DNA from: Gammaproteobacteria bacterium
GTDB taxonomy: Bacteria; Pseudomonadota; Gammaproteobacteria; JAABTG01
Assembly (NCBI GenBank): GCA_034522055.1
Contig: JAXHLS010000006.1
Span: forward strand, 546,116-610,115
Length of the DNA: 64,000 nt
Direction of reading: 5' to 3'
This document shows positions 28,494 to 35,413 of this stretch, piece after piece (within the stretch, counting starts at the first letter, position 1; every line of letters begins with the position of its first letter). Position numbers and translations under genes: made by a program. The notes beneath the pieces were generated by a model, which did no database searches, was not told the DNA's origin, and was given only the letters and a program-made list of their open reading frames with translations.

Positions 28494-29734
28494 GGCTGGC
28501 CGAGCTCGATGCGGTCGGTGGCACCGTGGAGCAGGGCCACCATCAGGGTGAGATACTCCCTCAGGTGGCGGGTGAGAAGAAAATTCTCGCGCACGAAGCG
28601 GCGTGCCTTGTCGCCCATCTCCCGCCTCCTGTCCGGCTGGTGGAGGAGATAGCGGATGCGCAGGGCCGCTCCCTCCGGGGTGCTGACCAGGAAGCCGGTG
28701 TGGTGGTTCACCACCTGCAGGCGGATGCCGCCCACGTCACCGCCGATCACCGGCTTGCCCTTCCACAGGCCTTCGGTGACGGTGAGGCCGAAGCCCTCGC
28801 GCAGGGATTTCTGCAGCACGATGTCCGCGGCCCGCTGCAGGGCGTTGATCTCCGTGTGGGCGTCGTTGGGCAGCAGTAGGGTGTGGATGTTGGGGTCGTC
28901 ACCTGCGGCGGCCTCCACCTCCTGCAGTACCACCTCGCCTTCGGGGTCGTCGGTGGCCCCGCCGCCGGCCAGCACCAGTTGCAGGTGGGGTGTGAAGCGC
29001 CGCGCCAGCTGGTAGGCGCGGATGACACCGACGGGATCCTTGAAGCGATCGAAACGCGACACCTGGATGACCATGGGCAGCGCCGGGTCGAGGCCATGGT
29101 GCTCGCACACCCGGGCGATCTCCGTTTCTTGCAGTTCCATGTTCTTGTCGCTCAGGGGATCGATGCTGGGTGGCACCAGGTACTGGGGATGGGGCAGGTC
29201 CTGGGCGAAGGCCGCCAGGGAGAAGATGCTGGCGTCGTAGGGTGCCACCATGGGATAGAGATACTTCCACACCGGGCGGTAGGGGTGGCTGGCGTCGATG
29301 TGGCAGCGCCAGATCCACTTGCCCCTGCGTTCGGGGAAGTGTCCGAGCAGCGGCGCCGGCTGGGGGTCGTGGATGAATACGAAGTCGGCGTCCGCCAGCA
29401 CCGGCCTCAGCTCCTCGGCCTTGGCGGCATTGGTCTCCTCGTAGACCCGCAGCAGGTGAGAGCCGAGGGCCACGCGGTTGCCCTGGAGGGCGTTGTGCAT
29501 GCCCTTGGTGCACTCATAGAACTCGCTCTCGCCGGAGATGACCTCCCAGTGAGTCTCCAGCCCCAGTTCTTCCATGAAGGGCACCAGCTTGGTGAGGAGT
29601 CTGGCGACGCCGCCGCCCACCCGGGTGGAGTTGACGTGTACCACGCGGGCCCCGGCCAGGGGCGCGGCCAGCTGCCTGAGGTGGGCGATGACCTCGGGCC
29701 CGGCGACCTGGGCGTAGTCCTCCAGGGTGCTCAT
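28490..29734 (-). CDS. treT: Trehalose synthase TreT-type glycosyltransferase (GT4)
   Basis: A 414-residue GT4 enzyme, predicted to join NDP-glucose and glucose into trehalose. The start at 29734 overlaps the DUF5752 stop by four bases (ATGA). Visible features are VVHVNSTRVGGGVARLL at the N-terminus, FVFIHDPQPAPLL, WRCHIDASHPY, VIQVSRFDRFKDPVGVIRAY opening the C-terminal Rossmann half, and the nucleotide-sugar region LQKSLREGFGLTVTEGLWKG, continuing PVIGGDVGGI. All are typical of TreT-like enzymes. It offers a maltodextrin-independent route to trehalose, which would matter if treZ is truly broken. Confidence 0.88.
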   Translation of the reverse strand: MSTLEDYAQVAGPEVIAHLRQLAAPLAGARVVHVNSTRVGGGVARLLTKLVPFMEELGLETHWEVISGESEFYECTKGMHNALQGNRVALGSHLLRVYEETNAAKAEELRPVLADADFVFIHDPQPAPLLGHFPERRGKWIWRCHIDASHPYRPVWKYLYPMVAPYDASIFSLAAFAQDLPHPQYLVPPSIDPLSDKNMELQETEIARVCEHHGLDPALPMVIQVSRFDRFKDPVGVIRAYQLARRFTPHLQLVLAGGGATDDPEGEVVLQEVEAAAGDDPNIHTLLLPNDAHTEINALQRAADIVLQKSLREGFGLTVTEGLWKGKPVIGGDVGGIRLQVVNHHTGFLVSTPEGAALRIRYLLHQPDRRREMGDKARRFVRENFLLTRHLREYLTLMVALLHGATDRIELGQP

Positions 29735-30420
29735 GGTGAAACCTCCGGGAAGTGGATGGCGAACAGCCCGGCCAGTTCGTCGCGCAGGGCATGGAGGCCG
29801 CCGAAGTAAGGGTCCACGGCCGCCAGCTGCTCCCGCAGGGGTTCCACCTCGGACCCGAAGATCGCCAGCCAGTCGCTGAAGTCGTCCCGCCCGTCGGCAG
29901 TGCGCCGGCGGGCATCCACGAAGTGGTAGAAGATACTGCCGGTGGTGAGGTCGGGGATGCTGGCGGTGAGTTCGCGGGGATGCGCCAGGCGCCGGCCGGT
30001 ATCGAATACCACGATCTGAGAGCGAGCGAGTTCGAACTGGATGGTGGCCGGCGCGAAGGCGTGGTGGCCGGCCTCGTCGAGGCGCGTGTCGATGAGTTCT
30101 ACCATCTCCCGGCGCAGGGCCTCCAGGTCGGGATAGTTGGTGGGGGAGAGGGCGGCCAGGCGTTCGGCCAGGGTGGGGTCGTGGACGCCATGGCGCACCC
30201 ATTCGGCGAAGTCGTTATTGTACTCGCGCTCCTCGAGGCGAGGCTGGAGCAGGCTGCCCCAGAAGTGGTGGTAGATGCTGGCGGTGTCGGCGTGGCTGAC
30301 TTCGCTGCGTAACTCCTGGAGCAGGCGCGCCTTGCGGCCGGTGGCCAGTACCACCAGGGCGCAATCCTTGATGCCGAATGCGGTGCTCTTTGCGTCGGCC
30401 TGCGGGACGGCATCGGCCAT
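29731..30420 (-). CDS. DUF5752 family protein, treT partner
   Basis: A 229-residue cytoplasmic protein. It contains two similar halves: FGIKDCALVVLATGRKARLL with YHHFWGSLLQPRLEE, and FELARSQIVVFDTGRRLAHP with IFYHFVDARRRTADG. Both halves carry a YHF motif followed by DFSDWL or DFAEWV, suggesting an internal duplication. This matches DUF5752, often placed beside treT in bacteria and archaea. No catalytic motif is known. The ATGA overlap with treT suggests a stoichiometric partner or regulator of the synthase. Confidence 0.8.
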   Translation of the reverse strand: MADAVPQADAKSTAFGIKDCALVVLATGRKARLLQELRSEVSHADTASIYHHFWGSLLQPRLEEREYNNDFAEWVRHGVHDPTLAERLAALSPTNYPDLEALRREMVELIDTRLDEAGHHAFAPATIQFELARSQIVVFDTGRRLAHPRELTASIPDLTTGSIFYHFVDARRRTADGRDDFSDWLAIFGSEVEPLREQLAAVDPYFGGLHALRDELAGLFAIHFPEVSP

Positions 30421-30438
30421 GGCGTGACTCCTCTGGTT

Positions 30439-30638
30439 TTAACGTGAAAGTCGCGAAGCACGAACTCCCCTCTTCCTTCGGGACAAATCCGTCGGGAACG
30501 GATTCGAACGCGCCTTGGCGCGGCCCGCAGGGCGAAGGGCAGGACGCCCTGGAGTATAGGGATGGGGTGAGGGAACGAACATGGCGATACGCGCTCTTCT
30601 TTCATCATCTCGGGCGGCGTGTATCGCCATGAGAGTTA
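30439..30638 (+). repeat. Structured dispersed repeat, copy A
   Basis: About 200 bases, TTAACGTGAAAG at one end and GAGAGTTA at the other, nearly identical to 51771-51975 and related in reverse to 34005-34173. It contains a hairpin CATGGCGATACGCGC (30580-30594) pairing with a segment at 30617-30631 and a second palindrome around AAATCCGTCGGGAACGGATT. No protein-coding capacity is evident, and it has the look of a non-autonomous mobile element. Confidence 0.8.
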
Positions 30639-30831
30639 GGGCCGGACCGTGTCCAACGAGATTCATAAATAGCATGGAGTTACGTCATGCCCATTGAGAT
30701 ACATCAATGGGACCGTGCCCGGCCGCCGGTGCCGGTGTGTTCACGGGCAAGCGCGCGCAGGGCATAATCCCGCCCACCACACCGAGGGCATCAAGCGTCA
30801 CCCGGTGCCGGCTTGGGCGGCGGGTTTGGAT

Positions 30832-30849
30832 GTCGGGATGAATCCCGAC
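30832..30849. repeat. REP-like palindrome GTCGGGATGAATCCCGAC
   Basis: Exact 18-base palindrome identical to the core at 23391-23408. It overlaps the region just upstream of the GNAT/hydrolase start, which argues against the earlier ATG at 30813 being the true start. Confidence 0.65.
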
Positions 30850-30866
30850 AGGGGGAGGGTGAGGCC

Positions 30867-32513
30867 GTGGGGAATGTTTCAGACCCCCATGTTGGACCGG
30901 GCATAATCACCGGACCGATGGGGGCCATTGTCCCCCCAGGCCGACCCATCCCACAGGCAGAAGACGTTGAATACCGAATTCCCCCAGACCTCAGGCTCAA
31001 GCTGCGCAACCTCACCGCCGGGGACATCCCCGAACTCGAGGCCCTCATGGAACGGGTCTATCCGGACATCGGGGGGGCGTGGCCGCGGGATTCCCTGCTG
31101 GCGCTGTTCAAGGACTTCCCCGAGGGGCAAATCGCCATCGAGGACAATGGCCGCGTGATCGCGGTGGCCCTGACGGTGCGTTGCAGCTACGAGCGCTTCA
31201 GCCGCGCTCATACCTATGATGACCTCATCGGCCGCCGCGAGCGCATCCGCCACGACCCCAAGGGAGATGCCCTCTACGGCATGGACCTGTTCGTGGACCC
31301 GGACTACCGCGGCCTGCGCCTGGGACGGCGCCTCTATGACGCCCGTAAGGAATTGTGTCGCAACCTCAACCTGCGCGCCATCCTGGCGGGCGGGCGCATC
31401 GTGCGCTATCACGAGTACGCCGGGGATCTGGCTCCGGAGGATTACATCGACGGGGTGCGACGCAAGGCGATCCACGACCCCATCCTTAGCTTCCAGCTCG
31501 CCAACGACTTCGAGGTCAAGCGCATCATGAAGGGCTATCTGCCCGAGGATGCCAAGTCCCGGGGCTTCGCCACCCTGCTGGAATGGAGCAACATCCTCTA
31601 CGAGCCCGAGGGCATCGCGGTGGACTTGATCCGCAAGGTGGTGGTACGGGTGGGCATCGTGCAGTGGCAGATGCGACCTTCCAACTCCTTCCAGAGCTGG
31701 CTGGACCAGGTGGAGTACTTCGTGGACTCCATGGCCGACTACCAGGCCGATTTCGTCATGTTCCCCGAGTTCTTCAACGCCCCTCTGATGGGCCTGGGGG
31801 AGCAGGAGACTCAGTACGAGGCGGTGCGCTTCCTGGCCGGCTTCGCCGAACGTACCCTGGAGGCCCTGACGCATTTTGCCGTCACCTACAACATCAACAT
31901 CATCGCCGGCAGCCTGCCGGTGATGGAGGGCGACGTGCTGTTCAACTACGCTTACCTGTGCCGCCGGGACGGCACGGTGGAGACTCAGCCCAAGCTCCAC
32001 ATCACGCCCCACGAGCGCCGCGACTGGGTGATCCAGGGTGGTGATTCTCTGCGGGTGTTCGACACCGATGCCGGGCGCATCGGCATCCTCATCTGCTACG
32101 ACGTGGAGTTCCCGGAGTTGGCGCGGCTGCTGGCGGAGCAGGGCATGGACATCCTCTTCGTGCCCTTCTGGACCGACACCAAGAACGGCTTCCTGCGGGT
32201 GCAGCGCTGCGCCCAGGCGCGGGCCATCGAGAACGAATGCTACGTGGCCATCGGCGGCAGTGTGGGTAACCTGCCCCAGGTGGACAACGTGGACATCCAG
32301 TACGCCCAATCGGCAGTCTATTCACCCTCGGACTTCGCTTTTCCCCACGACGCCATCATGGCGGAGAGCACTCCGAACACGGAGATGGCGCTGATCGCCG
32401 ATCTGGACCTCGACCGCCTGGCCCAGATCCGCCACGAGGGCTCCGTCACCAACCGCAAGGATCGGCGCCGGGATCTCTATACGGTGGAATGGCTCGGCGG
32501 CGATGGGGCTTGA
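30867..32513 (+). CDS. GNAT acetyltransferase / carbon-nitrogen hydrolase fusion
   Basis: Two enzymes in one chain of about 548 residues. The N-terminal half is a GNAT domain (LRLKLRNLTAGDIPELEALM; acetyl-CoA loop near DLFVDPDYRGLRLGRRLYDA). The C-terminal half, from about VVVRVGIVQWQMRP, is a nitrilase-superfamily hydrolase with Glu in VMFPEFFNAPL, Lys in TQPKLHITPHE and the Cys nucleophile in GILICYDVEFPEL. All three triad residues are present. The start is uncertain: GTG at 30867 has GGGGGAGG seven bases upstream; ATG at 30918 and ATG at 30813 are alternatives. The substrate is unknown; an amine or amide processed in two steps is an inference from the fusion. Confidence 0.88.
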   Translation: MGNVSDPHVGPGIITGPMGAIVPPGRPIPQAEDVEYRIPPDLRLKLRNLTAGDIPELEALMERVYPDIGGAWPRDSLLALFKDFPEGQIAIEDNGRVIAVALTVRCSYERFSRAHTYDDLIGRRERIRHDPKGDALYGMDLFVDPDYRGLRLGRRLYDARKELCRNLNLRAILAGGRIVRYHEYAGDLAPEDYIDGVRRKAIHDPILSFQLANDFEVKRIMKGYLPEDAKSRGFATLLEWSNILYEPEGIAVDLIRKVVVRVGIVQWQMRPSNSFQSWLDQVEYFVDSMADYQADFVMFPEFFNAPLMGLGEQETQYEAVRFLAGFAERTLEALTHFAVTYNINIIAGSLPVMEGDVLFNYAYLCRRDGTVETQPKLHITPHERRDWVIQGGDSLRVFDTDAGRIGILICYDVEFPELARLLAEQGMDILFVPFWTDTKNGFLRVQRCAQARAIENECYVAIGGSVGNLPQVDNVDIQYAQSAVYSPSDFAFPHDAIMAESTPNTEMALIADLDLDRLAQIRHEGSVTNRKDRRRDLYTVEWLGGDGA

Positions 32514-32523
32514 ACGGCGCCCT

Positions 32524-32544
32524 GTCGGTTGCTCCCGGCAATCG
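32524..32544. repeat. Short palindrome TCGGTTGC-NCCC-type
   Basis: TCGGTTGCTCCCGGCAATCG is an imperfect stem-loop in the convergent gap after the fusion gene. A close relative in the opposite sense is at 40838-40860. It is possibly a REP-like unit or a 3'-end hairpin. Confidence 0.45.
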
Positions 32545-32552
32545 AACGCCGC

Positions 32553-32717
32553 TCAGACCTCCACCATCTCGAACATGGCCTTCTCCACCTGGCATTCGGG
32601 GCATTGCCAGTCCTCGGGGATGTCTTCCCACGGCGTGCCGGGGGGGATGCCCTCGTCGGGCAGGCCCTCGGCCTCGTCGTAGATGAATCCGCAAATGGTG
32701 CATTGCCAGGTCTTCAT
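32553..32717 (-). CDS. Rubredoxin
   Basis: A 54-residue small iron protein. The two metal-binding knuckles are C-TI-C-G at residues 6-9 and C-PE-C-Q at 39-42, with the classical [15 protein letters not shown] and [11 protein letters not shown] context. It is a one-electron carrier in the cytoplasm with a single Fe bound by four Cys. It lies 114 bases downstream of the ferredoxin/rubredoxin-reductase-like gene on the same strand, so the pair may form an NAD(P)H-to-rubredoxin chain; that coupling is inferred. Confidence 0.95.
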   Translation of the reverse strand: MKTWQCTICGFIYDEAEGLPDEGIPPGTPWEDIPEDWQCPECQVEKAMFEMVEV

Positions 32718-32831
32718 GGTTTACCTCGGGTATCTTGGGAAAAGCTGAACGAGCCGCCCTGGCCTTGTTCGGCCACGGCGACGCGGGTCTCGTGGGGACG
32801 CGTGGCAAGCGCGCCTCGTCCAGCGCTTGGC

Positions 32832-33875
32832 CTAGTGTTTGCCCACGCTTGAGCCGTCCACCCCCAGGCGCTCGTGCATGGCGGGGCTGGTGGTGGTGTA
32901 TTGGAGGAACTGCTTTTTCTCCGGGTCGATGAAGTGCTGAACGGCGAAGGCGGCCAGGGCGGCCTCGTGGAAGCCGCTCAGGATGAGCTTCTTCTTGCCC
33001 GGATAGAAATTGATGTCGCCCACGGCGAAAATGCCGGGCACACTGGTCTGGAACATGGCGGTGTCCACCACGATCTGGTTCTTGTTGAGCTTGAGGCCCC
33101 ATTCCTTGATGGGCCCGAGGTTGGGGGACAGGCCGTAGAACACCAGGACCTCGTCGCCTTCCACCGTGCGTACCTCGCCGTGGGCATCCTTTACCTCGAG
33201 ACCGGCCAGGCGGCCGTCCCTCTCCACCAGGGCGGCGGTCTTGCCGGTGACCAGGTCCATGCGCCCCTGCTCCACCAGCTCCTTCATGTGATTGACGGAG
33301 GCGGGGGCGGCGCGGAAGCCTTCGCGCCGGTGCACCAGGGTGAGGCGGTCGGCCACGTTCACCAGGTCCAGGGTCCAGTCCAGGGCCGAGTCGCCGCCGC
33401 CCAGGATGATCAGGTGCTTGCCCGCGTACCTGTCGCGGTCCCGGACGGCGTAGTTGATGGTGTCCCCGGCGTATCTCTCCGCTCCTTCCACCCGCAGGGG
33501 GCGCGGCTGGAAGGAGCCGACGCCGCCGGCGATGATGACGGTGCGGGCATGAAACTCGGTACCCCTGGAGGTCGCCACGTGGAAGCGTCCGTCCTCCATG
33601 AGGGCGCACTGGACCACCTCCTGGGCCAGGTGAAAGGTGGGGCTGAAGGGGGCGATCTGCTTCTCCAGCCGTTCCACCAGCTCCCGAGCCCCGCACACGG
33701 GCAGGGCGGGGATGTCGTAGATGGGCTTGTCGGGATACAGATGGGTGCACTGGCCGCCGGTGTAGGGCAGGGAGTCCACCACGTTGGCATGGATGCCGAG
33801 CAGACCCAGTTCGAACACCTGGAACAGGCCGCAGGGCCCGGCGCCGACGATGACACAGTCAGTTTCAGTACTCAT
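32832..33875 (-). CDS. Ferredoxin--NADP+ reductase, thioredoxin-reductase-like
   Basis: A 347-residue flavoprotein of the TrxR-like FNR type. FAD-binding GAGPCG is at 11-16, the NAD(P)H-binding GGGDSALDW at about 159-167, and the C-terminal FAD motif GIFAVGDINFYPG near 290-302. The CxxC disulfide of true thioredoxin reductases is absent, which points to an electron-transfer reductase. HRREGFRAAPASV fits NADPH 2'-phosphate binding. Rubredoxin follows downstream. It is cytoplasmic. Length and order of domains are normal. Confidence 0.88.
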   Translation of the reverse strand: MSTETDCVIVGAGPCGLFQVFELGLLGIHANVVDSLPYTGGQCTHLYPDKPIYDIPALPVCGARELVERLEKQIAPFSPTFHLAQEVVQCALMEDGRFHVATSRGTEFHARTVIIAGGVGSFQPRPLRVEGAERYAGDTINYAVRDRDRYAGKHLIILGGGDSALDWTLDLVNVADRLTLVHRREGFRAAPASVNHMKELVEQGRMDLVTGKTAALVERDGRLAGLEVKDAHGEVRTVEGDEVLVFYGLSPNLGPIKEWGLKLNKNQIVVDTAMFQTSVPGIFAVGDINFYPGKKKLILSGFHEAALAAFAVQHFIDPEKKQFLQYTTTSPAMHERLGVDGSSVGKH

Positions 33876-34004
33876 GGCAGAAGGTCCGTTTTTTCAACCG
33901 CTTAGTATGGTGAAGGTGGCAAGGATTAACACCCCGTCGATGAAAGTGTTTGGGAATCGTCGGCAAGGCATTGTTTTTGTTGCTCGTCGCGGTCGAGATT
34001 GCCA

Positions 34005-34173
34005 CGCTCGTTCCCTCACCCCATCCCTGTACGCCGGGCATCCTGTCCTTCGCCCTTCGCCCTTCGCCCTTCGCCCTTCGCCCTGGGGACCGCGCCAAGG
34101 CGCGTTCGAATCCGTTCCCGACGGATTTGTCCCAGAGGGAGAGGGGGAGTTCGTGCTTCGCGACTTTCACGTT
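34005..34173 (-). repeat. Structured dispersed repeat, copy B
   Basis: On the minus strand this matches copies A and C from AACGTGAAAGTCGCGAAGCA through the AAATCCGTCGGGAACGGATT palindrome to GGGATGGGGTGAGGGAACGA. The terminal CATGGCGATACGCGC hairpin is diverged or replaced. It carries an expanded CGCCCTT tract where the other copies have a single GGGCGAAGGGC. Confidence 0.75.
34047..34085. repeat. CGCCCTT heptamer tandem repeat
   Basis: Four perfect CGCCCTT units (34051-34078) with partial units on each side, inside structured repeat copy B. Length variation by slippage is likely. Confidence 0.8.
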
Positions 34174-34204
34174 CACGAGTATCGCAGCAGGAGCCCATTG
34201 TATC

Positions 34205-35188
34205 GTGAATCGAGGATCTTTCAGGCCGGCATGGTGGTTGCCTTCGCCCCATCTGCAGACCCTGTGGCCGAGTTTTTTCCGGACCCGGTTGGCTCTTGAG
34301 GGCCGGTGGGAGCGAGTGGAACTGGCGGACGGGGATTTCATCGACCTGGTGTGGTATAGACAGGGGGATCGGCCCCTGGTGCTGGTCATCCATGGTCTCG
34401 AGGGCTCCCTGAGGTCCCACTACGTCACGCCTACCCTGGCCGCCCTCGACCGTCACGGCTTCGATACGGTGTTCATGCACCTGAGGGGCTGCAGCGGCGA
34501 GCCCAACCGGCTGGCCCGCGGCTATCACTCCGGCGCCACCGAGGACTTGGCGGAGGTCCTCGGACACTTGGACAGCCACGGCCGTCGCCCGGCCGCCGCC
34601 GTGGGGTTCTCACTGGGCGGCAACCTGTTACTGAAATACCTGGGGGAGGAAGGGGAAGGGGCCTTGCTTAGGGCGGCGGTGGCGGTATCGGTGCCCTTTC
34701 GCCTGTGGCGCGCGGCGGCGCGGCTGGAGCAGGGCGCGTCGCGCCTCTATGGCCGCCACCTGCTGGTTGGGCTCAAGCGCTCCTACCGCCGCAAGGCTGC
34801 CGTGGTGGAGATGCCGTTCACGGTGGACCTTCACCGGCTGACCACCCTATACGAGTTCGATGATGCCATCACCGCCCCGCTGCACGGCTTCGCCGGTGCC
34901 GACGACTACTACCATCGCTGTAGCAGTTGCCACTTTATCCCGCGGGTCGTGATACCCACCCGCATCATCCACGCCCTGGACGACCCCTTCATGTACCCCG
35001 AGGACGTGCCCGGTGAAAAGGATCTCGGGCCGGGGGTGGGGCTCGAGCTGGCCCGCCACGGCGGCCACGTGGGCTTCGTAACCGGCTCCGCATCCGGCGC
35101 CGCGCGCTACTGGCTGGACGCGGCCATTCCGCGGGCGGTGACCGACCTGCTCGCTGCCGGCGGGAACGAACCTTTCCGGTCAGGCTGA
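34205..35188 (+). CDS. YheT-like alpha/beta hydrolase
   Basis: A 327-residue hydrolase with a GTG start at 34205, chosen because upstream codons lie inside the dispersed repeat and GCAGGAG lies at about -11. The family pattern is clear: WWLPSPHLQTLWPSFFR at the N-terminus, VLVIHGLEGSLRSHYV with the oxyanion HG, FMHLRGCSGEPNRL, and the nucleophile elbow AVGFSLGGNLLLKYLGEEG. IHALDDPFMYPED carries the Asp and HGGHVGF the His. YheT-type proteins are presumed cytoplasmic esterases with unknown natural substrate. Confidence 0.85.
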   Translation: MNRGSFRPAWWLPSPHLQTLWPSFFRTRLALEGRWERVELADGDFIDLVWYRQGDRPLVLVIHGLEGSLRSHYVTPTLAALDRHGFDTVFMHLRGCSGEPNRLARGYHSGATEDLAEVLGHLDSHGRRPAAAVGFSLGGNLLLKYLGEEGEGALLRAAVAVSVPFRLWRAAARLEQGASRLYGRHLLVGLKRSYRRKAAVVEMPFTVDLHRLTTLYEFDDAITAPLHGFAGADDYYHRCSSCHFIPRVVIPTRIIHALDDPFMYPEDVPGEKDLGPGVGLELARHGGHVGFVTGSASGAARYWLDAAIPRAVTDLLAAGGNEPFRSG

Positions 35189-35275
35189 TGGCCGCCTGAC
35201 AACGGGCCTTGCCGATCCGGATCAGGTCTCGAAATCGTGGTTACGCATCGTTCCATCCCAACAACTACACTCCTG

Positions 35276-35350
35276 ACCATTCACCATTCACCATTCACCA
35301 TTCACCATTCACCATTCACCATTCACCATTCACCATTCACCATTCACCAT
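35276..35350. repeat. TCACCAT heptamer tandem repeat
   Basis: Ten perfect TCACCAT units (35281-35350), preceded by a partial ACCAT, lie 64 bases before the nitroreductase start. The array is open in that frame but is best read as non-coding. Slippage would change promoter-to-start spacing in steps of seven. Confidence 0.92.
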
Positions 35351-35413
35351 GTTTGTGGATTACCGTGTTCGGGCCCGGTATTTCCCGGTCCCCCATTGGG
35401 CCACCATGGTGAT

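Larger units (their letters stand above)
30421..30866. other. Divergent intergenic stretch with dispersed repeats
   Basis: Holds copy A of a 200-base structured repeat (30439-30638) and a REP-like palindrome (30832-30849). No gene is supported between the DUF5752 start and the GNAT/hydrolase fusion. Confidence 0.6.
33876..34204. other. Divergent intergenic stretch with repeat copy B and heptamers
   Basis: No separate gene is supported. It contains reverse-oriented repeat copy B (34005-34173) and a CGCCCTT heptamer array (34047-34085). An open frame running through it from 33950 into the downstream hydrolase is judged spurious because it translates the repeat. Confidence 0.6.

Noticed and set aside
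33950-34204. 85-codon N-terminal extension of the YheT-like hydrolase
   Set aside because: It translates the dispersed repeat and its heptamer tract; homology starts after the GTG at 34205.
35276-35350. CRISPR-like array
   Set aside because: The units are contiguous 7-base tandem repeats without spacers and no cas genes are present.
35237-35413. 59-codon N-terminal extension of the nitroreductase
   Set aside because: It translates the TCACCAT array into repeated Ile-His-His-Ser-Pro-Phe-Thr; the ATG at 35414 starts the homologous part.
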